Assembly (NCBI GenBank): GCA_022870745.1
Contig: CP085323.1
Location: 2,666,001 to 2,730,000 of the forward strand
Reading direction: 5' to 3'
DNA length: 64,000 bases
Origin: Silvibacterium acidisoli
Lineage (GTDB): Bacteria; Acidobacteriota; Terriglobia; Terriglobales; Acidobacteriaceae
This document shows, piece after piece, positions 10,215-19,194 of this stretch. The position numbers were made by a program, and so were the translations under genes. The notes under the pieces were generated by a model. That model did not search any database. It saw only the letters and a list, made by a program, of their open reading frames with translations, and was not told where the DNA came from. The stretch's first letter is position 1, and each line of letters begins with the position of its first letter.

Positions 10215-11543
10215 ATGCTCGATCTGTCATTTGTACGCGCCAACCTGGAAACGGTGGAGGCAAAGCTTCGTGATCGCGGTCAGGATCCCGCTGTTCTTCT
10301 GGGCGATTTTCGCACCCTGGACCAGACCCGCCGTGAGCGCATCACCGAGGTGGAACAGCTCAAGGCTCAGCGCAATCGGCTGAGCGAGCAGGTGGGACAG
10401 CTGAAGAAATCCGGGCAGGATGCTTCGGCGGTGATGGAAGAGACGCGCGCGCTGAAGCAGAAGATGGACGAGCTTGAGGCTGCCGCGACCGAGTCGGAGA
10501 ACGAGCTGCGCGCTATCCTGACGCGGATTCCGAACCTGCCGCTGGAAGATGTGCCTGTGGGCAAGTCCGAGCTCGACAATATCGAGATCAAGCGCTGGGG
10601 AGATCAGCCGCAGTTCAGCTTTGAACCGAAGCCTCACTGGGAGATCGGTGAAGCGCTGGGCATTCTCGACTTCGAGCGGGCCGCGAAGCTTTCCGGTGCG
10701 CGCTTCGTCGTTTACTGGGCCGAAGGCGCGCGTCTGGAGCGGGCGCTGGCGAACTTCATGCTCGACATGCACACCCGCGAGCATGGCTATACCGAGGTTC
10801 TGCCGCCGGTGATGGTCAACAGCAAGAGCCTTTATGGAACCGGCCAGCTGCCGAAGTTTGCCGAAGATCTCTTCCGCTGCGAGGACGAGCAGGGCTATGA
10901 GCCTGGAGTCTTCCGCGATAACGATCACTGGCTGATTCCGACGGCCGAGGTTCCGGTGACGAACCTTTATCGCGACGAGACGCTTGATGAAACGGAGCTG
11001 CCGATTTCTCTCTCCGCTTACACGCCCTGCTTCCGCTCCGAGGCGGGTTCGTACGGAAAGGATGTGCGCGGCATCATCCGTCAGCACCAGTTTCAAAAGG
11101 TCGAGATGGTGAAGTTCACCCGTCCCGAGGAGAGCGAAGCCGAGCACGAGAAGCTGACGCGCAACGCCGAAGCAATTCTTGAAAGGCTGGGCCTGCCGTA
11201 TCGCCGCATGCTCCTCTGCACCGGCGATATGGGTTTCAGCTCGGCTAAGACCTACGACCTTGAAGTCTGGCTGCCGGGGCAGAACGTTTACCGTGAGATT
11301 TCCTCCTGCTCGAACTTCGGCGACTTCCAGGCGCGGCGGGCGAATATCCGCTACAAGCCGAAGGGGCAGGCGAAGAGCGCGTTTCTTCACACCCTCAATG
11401 GCAGCGGTCTGGCCGTGGGGCGCACCTGGCTGGCGATTCTCGAGAACTACCAGCAGATCGACGGCACTGTCCGGGTGCCCGAGGCACTGATACCCTATAT
11501 GGGCGGGATTACCACCATCCGCGCGAAAGGGCAGTCGGCATGA
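10215..11543 (+). CDS. serS: seryl-tRNA synthetase
   Basis: Charges tRNA-Ser (and tRNA-Sec where present) with serine. The 442-residue product has the standard layout: an N-terminal long coiled-coil arm (about residues 28-105, Gln/Lys/Glu-rich) that grips the tRNA, then a class II catalytic core. The substrate loop [12 protein letters not shown], motif 2 (CFRSEAG, then [13 protein letters not shown]) and motif 3 ([16 protein letters not shown]) are present. Start ATG 10215 gives the conserved [10 protein letters not shown] opening; the ribosome-binding site is weak. It is divergent from vapBC, and its stop overlaps the next gene by 4 bp. Confidence 0.97.
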   Translation: MLDLSFVRANLETVEAKLRDRGQDPAVLLGDFRTLDQTRRERITEVEQLKAQRNRLSEQVGQLKKSGQDASAVMEETRALKQKMDELEAAATESENELRAILTRIPNLPLEDVPVGKSELDNIEIKRWGDQPQFSFEPKPHWEIGEALGILDFERAAKLSGARFVVYWAEGARLERALANFMLDMHTREHGYTEVLPPVMVNSKSLYGTGQLPKFAEDLFRCEDEQGYEPGVFRDNDHWLIPTAEVPVTNLYRDETLDETELPISLSAYTPCFRSEAGSYGKDVRGIIRQHQFQKVEMVKFTRPEESEAEHEKLTRNAEAILERLGLPYRRMLLCTGDMGFSSAKTYDLEVWLPGQNVYREISSCSNFGDFQARRANIRYKPKGQAKSAFLHTLNGSGLAVGRTWLAILENYQQIDGTVRVPEALIPYMGGITTIRAKGQSA

Positions 11544-11893
11544 AGTTGCTGCGCAGCTATTTTTTCTGGACGTACGAGCGGGGCAGCCTTCACTACGACG
11601 TCATGGTCACGCTGATTCTGGCGTTTATCTTCCTGACTCCACGCATCTGGAACTACGGCGATCACCCGCAGCCAGACAAGAGCGCGCGGGGCAACGTGCT
11701 GGTCAACGTCGATGGCCCCGGCCAGCTTAGTTACGAGGTGCCGGCTTCGCGCATTCAGCCTGGCGACACGGTGGATAAACAGCTGGAGCAGAGTATCCAG
11801 GCAATCTCCGGTCCCGTCACCATGGATCGTTACCAGGTTCTGCAGGAACCGCGCGGCAAGGTCACCGGTTATCGCGTCTGGGCTCACCGTTAA
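11540..11893 (+). CDS. conserved small membrane protein of unknown function
   Basis: A 117-residue protein whose ATG overlaps the serS stop (ATGA), indicating translational coupling. One hydrophobic helix is visible near residues 20-36 ([17 protein letters not shown]); the rest (about 40-117) is polar and probably outside the cytoplasm, with a compact domain rich in Gln, Val and Pro. The tight link to serS is probably organisational rather than functional. I do not recognise a family with known activity. Confidence 0.75.
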   Translation: MKLLRSYFFWTYERGSLHYDVMVTLILAFIFLTPRIWNYGDHPQPDKSARGNVLVNVDGPGQLSYEVPASRIQPGDTVDKQLEQSIQAISGPVTMDRYQVLQEPRGKVTGYRVWAHR

Positions 11894-11962
11894 AGTTCTC
11901 AGACGCATCTCACAGACTGCATGAGTTTTCAGCCATCCCGAGAGTCGATACGGATAAACCTT

Positions 11963-12646
11963 ATGAAGAGAATCACCGGGCTGCGCACATGGGTCGCGGC
12001 CGCTATGCTCGTTGCGCCTCTAGCGCTGACTGCACAGAATGCCGATCTGCAAAAGGTTCTGGGTGACATGGATTCCGCCTCGGCGCGCTTTCAGAGCGCG
12101 TCGGCTGATTTTGCCTGGGACCAGTACACCGCCGTCGTCCAGAGTCACGACACCCAGAAGGGAAACATTGCCTTCCGGCGCGTGGGCAAGACCACGGAAA
12201 TGATCGCGAATGTGAAGACGGACGAGGGCCAGCCTTCGCCCAAGGATGTTCTGTATAAAGGTGGCGAGCTCGACTTTTACGAGCCGAACCTGAAGCGCGA
12301 AACCATCCTCAATGCCGGAACGAATTATGAGAAGTATCTGACGCTCGGCTTCGGCGGCAGCGGCAAGGATCTTTCCGCGAACTGGGATATCGACTATCAG
12401 GGCAAGGAGACGATCGACGGCGTGGAGACGGCCAAGCTCGACCTGAAGCCGAAGCAGCCGAGCGACCAGTTTTCGCACATCACGGTCTGGATCGACCCCA
12501 AGCGCTCAATCTCGCTCAAGCAGCAGATTTTTCAGGCGAGCGGCGATTCGCGCACGGCGATGTATACCAACGTTAAGCTGAACTCGGTTCCGGAGAGTGC
12601 GTTCACGCTGCAGCTGGCGCCGGGTACTCAGAAGGTTCGGAAGTAG
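11963..12646 (+). CDS. LolA-like outer-membrane lipoprotein carrier domain protein
   Basis: A 227-residue exported protein. The ATG at 11963 gives a proper signal peptide ([20 protein letters not shown], then ALTAQ); upstream starts would extend it unnaturally. The mature part has the LolA/LolB-like order: an N-terminal helix ([20 protein letters not shown]), then strands such as [57 protein letters not shown] and a C-terminal [13 protein letters not shown]. LolA moves lipoproteins across the periplasm; LolA-like folds also occur in proteins of other roles, so the exact job is not certain. It follows the small membrane gene by 69 bp on the same strand and is closed by a terminator. Confidence 0.7.
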   Translation: MKRITGLRTWVAAAMLVAPLALTAQNADLQKVLGDMDSASARFQSASADFAWDQYTAVVQSHDTQKGNIAFRRVGKTTEMIANVKTDEGQPSPKDVLYKGGELDFYEPNLKRETILNAGTNYEKYLTLGFGGSGKDLSANWDIDYQGKETIDGVETAKLDLKPKQPSDQFSHITVWIDPKRSISLKQQIFQASGDSRTAMYTNVKLNSVPESAFTLQLAPGTQKVRK

Positions 12647-12682
12647 CTTCACGGCAAGAGCTTCACCGCAAAGACGCAAAGG

Positions 12683-12726
12683 AAAAGCCACCAGGGTCTG
12701 CAAAGGGCCTGGCGGCTTTTTCTTTT
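12683..12726 (+). terminator. intrinsic terminator after the LolA-like gene
   Basis: Stem AAAAGCCACCAGG (12683-12695) against CCTGGCGGCTTTT (12708-12720) with one mismatch, then a T-rich run TTTTTCTTTT. It lies 37 bp past the stop of the LolA-like gene. Part of the left side (TTCACCGCAAAGACGCAAAG) belongs to a dispersed repeat family. Confidence 0.8.
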
Positions 12727-12751
12727 GTCTTTGCTCGGACGGGATGTTTGA

Positions 12752-12854
12752 TTCACCACAGAGGATGCAGAGAGCACGGAGGGATTCTTCTTGTGCCGTT
12801 GGTGTTCGCTTCGATTGGGATGCCTCTGTGTTCTCTGTGCTCTCCGTGGTGCAA
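12752..12854. repeat. inverted-repeat extragenic element
   Basis: Two imperfect inverted arms, 12752-12783 (TTCACCACAGAGGATGCAGA, then GAGCACGGAG) and 12821-12854 (CCTCTGTGTTCTCTGTGCTC, then TCCGTGGTGCAA), with a spacer of about 37 bp. The upstream piece TTCACCGCAAAGACGCAAAG (near 12661-12680) is a third, related copy. Such 'ACCACGGAGAGCACAGAG' elements are, as I recall, widespread between genes in several phyla. No gene is visible in this stretch. Confidence 0.55.
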
Positions 12855-12871
12855 CGCATTTTGCGTGCGAA

Positions 12872-12905
12872 AGCAGGTTCCTCACTTCGTTCGGAATGAC
12901 AAAGG
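12872..12905 (-). repeat. dispersed extragenic repeat forming the 3' end of a gene
   Basis: On the minus strand this reads TGTCATTCCGAACGAAGTGA followed by GGAACCTGCTTTCGC, a repeat core also seen in diverged form at 5003-5033 and 6634-6670. The TGA of the repeat is the stop codon of the GT39-type gene, whose last residues (PLSFRTK) are thus encoded by the repeat. Confidence 0.6.
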
Positions 12906-14258
12906 TTCGGGAGTGATGGCTTTTCTGCCAGATAAGGCGATTGCTCCGAGTGCGATGATCATGGGGAAGCATTCGAGTGTGTAGCGTGGCTCCGGCGCTT
13001 CGATGGTCGCCAGCAGGGCGCAGCGCAGCAGGATGAACAGCACGAAGGCCGCGGCCAGCGGCGGATTCTTACGCAGGCCGAACAATCCCAGCACAAGATA
13101 GAACAGGTTCAGCGCGGCGTAGGCGATGGCGAAGCGCGTCTCTGCGTGATGTTTTCCGTACTGCCACCAGCGCAGCTCGATCCACAGCAGTTCCGTGCGC
13201 GGACGCAGCCACATATCGGCGACGCGTACCAGCGGTAGCACCACATAATAGCGCAGCGGATTGCGCTCGATGCGCTGGGCGGCGAGTTCGCCGAAGCGAT
13301 CGTCGAGCGCGGGCGTGAGCGAGGTGCTCTTGTTGTAGTCGGCCAGCAGCTGCTCGGTTGCAGTTCGTTCGGCAGGCGTATCGAAAGCTCGCGAGGGCAG
13401 GGTCTTGGGATCGACGACATCGCTGTCGATGTTCCAGTAGATCTCCCAGGTGCAGGTCAGGTCGGCGCAGACGGTCTTCGTCCAGCGTTGGAAGCCTGGA
13501 TTGGTGTCCTCGCCCGGATCGGTCGCGTAGCGCGGAGCCAGCGGCTGGACGACGTGAAACGTCCGCCAGTTGCGGATAGCCCACGGCACGAAGGGCAGTA
13601 CGGACAGAGTTCCCACCGCGAACGCGTATCGAAGCATGCGCGCCACGCCCCAGCGCTTGCGTCCATACCAGATTACTGCCGGGAAGAGCGCCACGGCCAG
13701 CAGCGCGCCATCGGGACGCAGCAGCGCGGCATAGCTCCAGCCGAGCGCAGAGACGGCGGCCCACAGCTTCCCCGGATGCTCGAGAAAGCGAACCAGTGCG
13801 TACACCGACACGGCGATAGAGAAGAGCTCCAGCGTCTCTGTCAGCGGAGTAGCTGCGTAGTTTGCAGTAAAAGGGCAGAGGACGGCGAGCCACAGTGCCC
13901 ACCACGCGGCGCGTTCGCTCCAGATCCGGCGCGTGAAGGCGGCGATGAGCAGGCAGGTGCCGAGGTCGATGGCCGTTTGTGCGTACATCACGGCGTGGTA
14001 GTGCTCCATGCCGAAGAGCCGGAAGCAGAGCATGAGAAAGAGCGGATAGCCGGGGAGGCGGATCAGCGTCGGCAGCAGCGATCCGCTCGTGGTGGTGCCA
14101 TACACGCCGTGCAGCATCCAGTTTTTGGCAATGCTGCCGTAGACCAGCGGATCGCCCTGCACTTCAGGATAGGAATGGATGAACCAGAGACGCAGCGTTG
14201 CGCCGGCGATCAGGGCCAGTAAAACCATCCACCAATTGCGAGGCAGCGCTCTTTGCAT
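12882..14258 (-). CDS. GT39-type polyprenol-sugar glycosyltransferase, multi-pass membrane protein
   Basis: A 458-residue integral membrane protein of the ArnT/PMT-like superfamily, which transfers a sugar from a polyprenyl-phosphate donor on the outer face of the membrane. The first helix (WWMVLLALIAGATLRLWF) is followed by a loop with the acidic EVQGDPLVYGSIAKNWM, where the catalytic Asp of this superfamily normally lies. About ten further hydrophobic helices follow, with a C-terminal soluble part interrupted by helices (FYLVLGLFGLR, AAFVLFILLRC). The acceptor is not predictable. The C-terminal seven residues and stop come from an extragenic repeat. It resembles the tandem pair at 52-55 kb in general plan. 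No strong ribosome-binding site precedes the ATG. Confidence 0.75.
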   Translation of the reverse strand: MQRALPRNWWMVLLALIAGATLRLWFIHSYPEVQGDPLVYGSIAKNWMLHGVYGTTTSGSLLPTLIRLPGYPLFLMLCFRLFGMEHYHAVMYAQTAIDLGTCLLIAAFTRRIWSERAAWWALWLAVLCPFTANYAATPLTETLELFSIAVSVYALVRFLEHPGKLWAAVSALGWSYAALLRPDGALLAVALFPAVIWYGRKRWGVARMLRYAFAVGTLSVLPFVPWAIRNWRTFHVVQPLAPRYATDPGEDTNPGFQRWTKTVCADLTCTWEIYWNIDSDVVDPKTLPSRAFDTPAERTATEQLLADYNKSTSLTPALDDRFGELAAQRIERNPLRYYVVLPLVRVADMWLRPRTELLWIELRWWQYGKHHAETRFAIAYAALNLFYLVLGLFGLRKNPPLAAAFVLFILLRCALLATIEAPEPRYTLECFPMIIALGAIALSGRKAITPEPLSFRTK

Positions 14259-14355
14259 GAAAAAGAATCATACAAGGATTGCCGGCGGATGATGGCTGCA
14301 AGCAAAAGACGCAAAGTTTTTATAAAGTGTAGCTTGGAGCAGACCGAACGTCCTG

Positions 14356-17300
14356 ATGAAGCAGATCTTTTACGATCCCGATCGCAAGCGGTGGAAGCGT
14401 CTTCGCCGCGTTATGGATGTTGTCGCCGTCAGCTCGACAGTGATTCTGATCCTGTTTTTCCTGAACGTAGTCCGGCGCCAGACCTTGCCGGAACTGCTAT
14501 TGCCGGCTCAAAAACGCAACTATAAGGCGTTACGGCAGCCTGTACAAAATGATGCGTTGCATCGCGCTTTGCAGCGTCCGGCGCGGCGGCACACGCATCG
14601 CCGCCCTTCGGAGATTCCTTTCAACGGTGACGAAGGGCTGCGTGCCGCGTTCTACACGAATGACGAGCCCAGCTATTCAGCGCTGAAGCAGCATGTTCAC
14701 CAGATCGACATGCTCTTTCCCGACTGGCTGCATGTCATCTCGCCGGACGGCAACCTGATCGCCGCGACCTCGCTTTACCCGGTGAACCTTTATCGCGTGG
14801 TCGATGACAAGAATGTCGTGCACGGCATCGATCCTCAGAACAAGGTTCACAGGGTGATTGCTGCCGCGAAGGAAGATACCGAAGTCTTCCCGATGCTCAG
14901 CGATCTGAATCCCGCGAATTCAGAATGGCATGGCGAAATCATTGGGCAAATGCTTGAGAACCCGGCAGCCCGCCACAACCTGCATGTGCAGATCGACAAG
15001 CTGCTGGCTTCGAGCTCGAACTATCGCGGCATCTGCCTCGACTTCGAAGAAATTCCCGAAGAGGATCTGAAGCTCTATGCCGAATGGGTCGGCGCGCTGC
15101 AGCAGGACCTGCACGCCAAGAACCTGCGTGTATACGTGAATGTGCAGGCGAGTGCGCCGGACTGGTTCCTGAAGGCTCTCGGCAAACAATCTGACGGCGT
15201 CATACTGATGAACTATGACGAGCACGAGGACCAGAGCGAGCCTGGGCCGGTTGCTTCACAGGACTGGTTCGAGGCGAACCTGAACCGTGCTCTCAAATCC
15301 ATCCCCAAGCAGAAGCTGATCTGCGGTATTGGGAACTATGGGTACGACTGGACGCAGCCCTTGCCAGTAAAGGGCCAGAAGCCTTCGAACAAGGTGCTCG
15401 ATTCCACGGATTTCAGCGTGCAGGAAGCCTGGCAGCGCGCGACGGATTCTGACGCGGATGTGCACCTCGAAGGCGACGAGCTGAATCCGCACTTTGTTTA
15501 TGACGATGAAGACGCCCATGTGCGTCACCAGGTGTGGTTCCTCGATGCCGTAACAGCATTGAATGAAATGCGTGCCTCGCGCCAGCTTGGCATCAACACC
15601 TTCGGCCTGTGGCGGCTGGGTGAAGAAGATGGATCGCTATGGGCGGTATGGGATCATCCCAGCGCCAAAGACGCCCCGCAGGCGCTGACGAATGTACCGC
15701 CGGGCAACGACGTCGATACGGAAGGTGAAGGCGATATCCTGCGCGTGATCGCGCGGCCGCAGCTTGGCCATCGCACCATCGATATGGATGCGGACAACTT
15801 CACCATCACCGACGAGCGCATGGTGTCGCTGCCCCGCTCGTACACGCTCGAGCAGTATGGCTACAACCCGAAGAAGCTGGCGCTGAGCTTCGACGATGGC
15901 CCCGATCCGGTGTGGACGCCGAAGATTCTCGACATCCTGAAGAAGTACAAGGTCAAGGGCACGTTTCTTGTGATCGGCGAAGAGGCCCAGGACAATGTCG
16001 GGCTGCTCCGGCGTTATATCGCCGAAGGCCACGAGATTGGGAATCACACCTATACGCATCCCGACATCAGCGAAATCTCTGACCAGCAGATTCGACTTGA
16101 GCTGAACCTGACCGAGCGGCTCTTCGCGGCCAAGCTCGGTATCCAGCCGCTCTACTTCCGACCGCCGTATTCGATCGACCAGGAGCCGGATACGAATGAC
16201 GAAGCTGCTCCGGCCGATCGTATTCAGCAGATGGGTTACACCATCATCGGCAACAAGATCGACACCGATGACTGGAACGAGCATCCGCGCAAGACGCCGC
16301 AGGAGATCACCGACGGCGTGCTGGCGCAGCTCGAGCTGATGAAGACGCGTCCGGGCTTTCGCGGCAGCATCATCCTGATGCACGATGGCGGCGGCGACCG
16401 TTCAGCAACGGTCAACGCGCTGCCGTTGCTGATTACCACGCTGCGCGCCAGGGGATATGAGTTAGTTCCTGTATCGGAGCTGATGGGCAAGACGACGGCA
16501 GAGGTGATGCCGCCCATTTCGCCCCAGCTGCGCTGGCAGGCGCGTATTGATTCGGTTGCCTTCTTCTTCTTTGCCTTCTTCAGCCACTTTGTGGTCGATG
16601 TGTTCTTTCTCGGCGACGTGCTGATGAGTGCGCGGCTTATTTTCATCGGTATCTTTGCGCTGATCGATCGCATTCGCCGTCGTCATCCGCCGGCGAGCGA
16701 TGAGACGCCGCGTGTCGCGGTCATCATTCCTGCATACAACGAAGAGAAGGTGATCGCGCGTACGATTCGTTCGGTCCTCAACTCGGATTACCCGAACCTG
16801 CACGTGATTGTGATTGACGACGGCTCGAAGGATAAGACCTTCGAAGTCGCGCAGGCCGCGTATCCCGATGAGATCGCCTCGGGCCGGCTGCTGGTGCTGA
16901 CGAAGCCGAATGCGGGCAAGGCCGAGGCTCTGAATTACGCCCTGAACTACACGGAAGAAGAGATCTACGTCGGCATCGATGCGGATACGGTAATCGCTTC
17001 CGACGCAGTATCGAAGCTGGTCACGCACTTCTCCGATCCGCGAGTAGGAGCCGTCGCGGGAAATGCCAAGGTCGGCAATCGAGTGAACCTTTGGACACGC
17101 TGGCAGGCGCTCGAATACATCACCAGCCAGAACTTTGAGCGGCGAGCGCTCGATCTGTTCAACGTGGTCACGGTTGTGCCTGGGGCGATTGGCGCGTGGC
17201 GCACCGGCCCGGTTCGCGCAGCAGGCGGCTACCCTATCAACACGGTTGCCGAAGATGCCGATCTCACCATGAACCTGCTCGAGCATGGCTACAAGGTGAT

Positions 17301-17862
17301 CTACGAAGACCGTGCGCTGGCCTTTACCGAGGCTCCGACGACGGCGAATGGCCTGATGCGCCAGCGCTTCCGCTGGTCATTCGGAACGCTGCAGGCGATC
17401 TTCAAGCACAAGCAGGCCTTCCGTACGAACCGCGCCATGGGCTTGTTCGCGCTGCCGAACATTCTGATCTTCCAGCTCATGCTGCCGCTGGTGTCTCCGT
17501 TCATCGACCTGATGTTTGTCGCCGGGGTGATCCATTACTTCGTCGACCGCTATTTCCATCCCGAGGCCGCAAGCGCTGCCAGCTTTGAGAAGCTGCTCAC
17601 GTACTTCCTCACGTTTCTCATCATCGACTTCGTTACGTCGGCGCTCGCATTTTCGCTCGAGAGAAAGCATCCGGCGAATAAGGGCGATAAATGGCTGCTT
17701 TTTCACATATGGTTGCAGCGCTTTGCTTATCGCCAGGTTTTTTCTATCGTTCTCTTCAGAACAATGAAACGCGCGATTGACGGGCGTCCTTTTGCATGGG
17801 ATAAGTTAGAGAGGACGGCAAAAATGTCCAGCCAGACGGAGCGAATCACGGCCGGTCAATAA
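14356..17862 (+). CDS. trimodular GH18-like / NodB deacetylase / GT2 glycosyltransferase fusion
   Basis: A 1168-residue membrane protein with three enzyme modules. A cytoplasmic Arg/Lys-rich start and one helix (about residues 24-41) lead to a GH18-like domain (about 90-440) with GICLDFEEIP near 225-234, a variant of the family's DxxDxDxE motif. A NodB-type deacetylase follows (about 505-720) with SFDDGPD near 513, GNHTYTHPD, YFRPPYS and LMHDGGGDRS. Two or three helices lead to a GT2 domain (about 785-1030) with VIIPAYNEE, VIDDGS, GIDADT, AEDADL and the QRFRW product-binding motif, then C-terminal helices. This resembles PgaC/IcaA-type synthases joined to their processing enzymes. It may make, trim and deacetylate a GlcNAc polymer; substrate and polarity are inference. 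Start ATG 14356 lacks a strong ribosome-binding site. Confidence 0.85.
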   Translation: MKQIFYDPDRKRWKRLRRVMDVVAVSSTVILILFFLNVVRRQTLPELLLPAQKRNYKALRQPVQNDALHRALQRPARRHTHRRPSEIPFNGDEGLRAAFYTNDEPSYSALKQHVHQIDMLFPDWLHVISPDGNLIAATSLYPVNLYRVVDDKNVVHGIDPQNKVHRVIAAAKEDTEVFPMLSDLNPANSEWHGEIIGQMLENPAARHNLHVQIDKLLASSSNYRGICLDFEEIPEEDLKLYAEWVGALQQDLHAKNLRVYVNVQASAPDWFLKALGKQSDGVILMNYDEHEDQSEPGPVASQDWFEANLNRALKSIPKQKLICGIGNYGYDWTQPLPVKGQKPSNKVLDSTDFSVQEAWQRATDSDADVHLEGDELNPHFVYDDEDAHVRHQVWFLDAVTALNEMRASRQLGINTFGLWRLGEEDGSLWAVWDHPSAKDAPQALTNVPPGNDVDTEGEGDILRVIARPQLGHRTIDMDADNFTITDERMVSLPRSYTLEQYGYNPKKLALSFDDGPDPVWTPKILDILKKYKVKGTFLVIGEEAQDNVGLLRRYIAEGHEIGNHTYTHPDISEISDQQIRLELNLTERLFAAKLGIQPLYFRPPYSIDQEPDTNDEAAPADRIQQMGYTIIGNKIDTDDWNEHPRKTPQEITDGVLAQLELMKTRPGFRGSIILMHDGGGDRSATVNALPLLITTLRARGYELVPVSELMGKTTAEVMPPISPQLRWQARIDSVAFFFFAFFSHFVVDVFFLGDVLMSARLIFIGIFALIDRIRRRHPPASDETPRVAVIIPAYNEEKVIARTIRSVLNSDYPNLHVIVIDDGSKDKTFEVAQAAYPDEIASGRLLVLTKPNAGKAEALNYALNYTEEEIYVGIDADTVIASDAVSKLVTHFSDPRVGAVAGNAKVGNRVNLWTRWQALEYITSQNFERRALDLFNVVTVVPGAIGAWRTGPVRAAGGYPINTVAEDADLTMNLLEHGYKVIYEDRALAFTEAPTTANGLMRQRFRWSFGTLQAIFKHKQAFRTNRAMGLFALPNILIFQLMLPLVSPFIDLMFVAGVIHYFVDRYFHPEAASAASFEKLLTYFLTFLIIDFVTSALAFSLERKHPANKGDKWLLFHIWLQRFAYRQVFSIVLFRTMKRAIDGRPFAWDKLERTAKMSSQTERITAGQ

Positions 17863-18099
17863 CGGCTCGCGCTTCGAATATACAAAAAAGCATCAGTCGA
17901 TAAAGTCAAGTTAAACGATTCCTGCATTGATCTTTTGCATCTCGATCGCCATTACCTTGGTTTAGAGAAAACAGTGACTGAAGTGCTTTTTAGTAACCTT
18001 TACCACTAAAAAATAGTGCATATTGGTATTCGACGACCTACCAAGTCTTCGTACGACCGCATCGCCCGTACGCCCAAACCACATTCAAGGACTTAACCC
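17863..18099. other. AT-rich intergenic region with inverted repeat
   Basis: 237 bp upstream of the outer-membrane protein gene with lower GC than the surroundings. It holds an 8-bp inverted repeat TTTTTAGT (17987-17994) and ACTAAAAA (18005-18012) with a 10-nt spacer. No gene is visible. It probably contains the promoter of the downstream gene; the repeat might be a protein-binding site. Confidence 0.45.
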
Positions 18100-19026
18100 A
18101 TGCTCTCCCCGCTCCGGACAGTCGCCGCTCTGATTGTTTCGCTACCGTTAACAACATGTTGTTTCGCTCAACATTCAGGAAATGCAGCAGTTACGGCTGG
18201 TGTCGATGCTGCCCCAGCTGCCCAGGTCAGTTTCTCGTCGAGCCGCAGCGCGTTGCTGGCTCTGGACGCCGCGGATGGGATGGGTGAGGGAGCAGCAGCG
18301 CCTGCCCCGGCTGCCGGCGCAGGCGGGCATGCGCCCGTTCTTGCCACTGCTGGCGATGATTCATGGTTCTTTAAGAAGTTTGCCTTCGGGGCAACGGTCA
18401 GTCCGCTGGGCATAAGCGTCGGTTCGGCGACGTCGCTCACCCGCGGGGTGAATATGCGGGTCCAGGGAAACTTTTTCAACTACAGCTTCAACCAGTCGAT
18501 TTCCGGCGTGAATTTCGATGCAACGGCCAGCCTGCGTTCGATCCAGGGACAGTTCGACTGGTTCCCGTTCCAGCGCAGCAGCTTCCATGTGAGCCCGGGC
18601 GTGCTGTTCTATAACCAGAACGAGATCACCGGCAACGGGCTTGTGACCCAGAACGAGTCGATCACCTTCAACGACACGGACTACTACAGCCAGAGCACCG
18701 ACCCGCTTCATGGCACGGGCGGAGTCTTCTTCCGCAAGACTTCACCGATGCTGACGGTGGGCTGGGGCAACTGGGTACCGCGCCGCCGCGAAAAGCACCT
18801 GACATTTCCTATCGATGTAGGCTTCGCCTACGTTGGCGACCCGAAGATCGACATCACCATGGCAGGCTCGGTATGCCAGGGAGCGCATGACTTCGAGTGC
18901 GGTCCGGTTCAGACCGATCCCAGCTTCCAGTCAAACCTGAATGCGCAGATCGCGAAGTACCGGCAGGATCTGAACGTCATCCGCTTCTACCCGGTCATCT
19001 CAACGGGAATTGTTTACAAGTTTTAA
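18100..19026 (+). CDS. outer-membrane beta-barrel-like protein of unknown function
   Basis: A 308-residue exported protein. A signal peptide (MLSPLRTVAALIVSLPLTTC, CFAQ) is followed by an Ala/Gly/Pro-rich linker (about 60-85) and a region of alternating hydrophobic and polar residues typical of beta strands (ATVSPLGISVGSATSL, RVQGNFFNYSF, GQFDWFPF, HVSPGVLFYN). It ends in a strand finishing with Phe (VISTGIVYKF), as expected for outer-membrane insertion. AAGGA lies 8 nt before the ATG. It is 237 bp downstream of the GH18-NodB-GT2 fusion on the same strand, so a role in polymer export is possible but unproven. A strong terminator follows. Confidence 0.65.
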   Translation: MLSPLRTVAALIVSLPLTTCCFAQHSGNAAVTAGVDAAPAAQVSFSSSRSALLALDAADGMGEGAAAPAPAAGAGGHAPVLATAGDDSWFFKKFAFGATVSPLGISVGSATSLTRGVNMRVQGNFFNYSFNQSISGVNFDATASLRSIQGQFDWFPFQRSSFHVSPGVLFYNQNEITGNGLVTQNESITFNDTDYYSQSTDPLHGTGGVFFRKTSPMLTVGWGNWVPRRREKHLTFPIDVGFAYVGDPKIDITMAGSVCQGAHDFECGPVQTDPSFQSNLNAQIAKYRQDLNVIRFYPVISTGIVYKF

Positions 19027-19044
19027 CGCTCCACCGCCTCAACG

Positions 19045-19078
19045 CACCGCAGACCGAACCTGGTCTGCGGTGTTTTTT
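19045..19078 (+). terminator. intrinsic terminator
   Basis: Perfect 11-bp stem CACCGCAGACC (19045-19055) and GGTCTGCGGTG (19062-19072), loop GAACCT, followed by TTTTTT. It lies 18 bp after the outer-membrane protein stop. Confidence 0.92.
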
Positions 19079-19194
19079 CTGCAGGGCATCTTTCTCCATG
19101 TCGGAACTCTTTCCCGGCAAATCTTCGACATTTCCGGCCGATGTCATTGTTCCGTGCGGCGTTTTCGTGCATGGAGGGGGTAGACTGTTCTGTT

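Noticed and set aside
12721-12881. CRISPR array suggested by repeated short motifs
   Set aside because: The repeats are inverted and imperfect, without regular spacing or unique spacers, and no cas gene is present.
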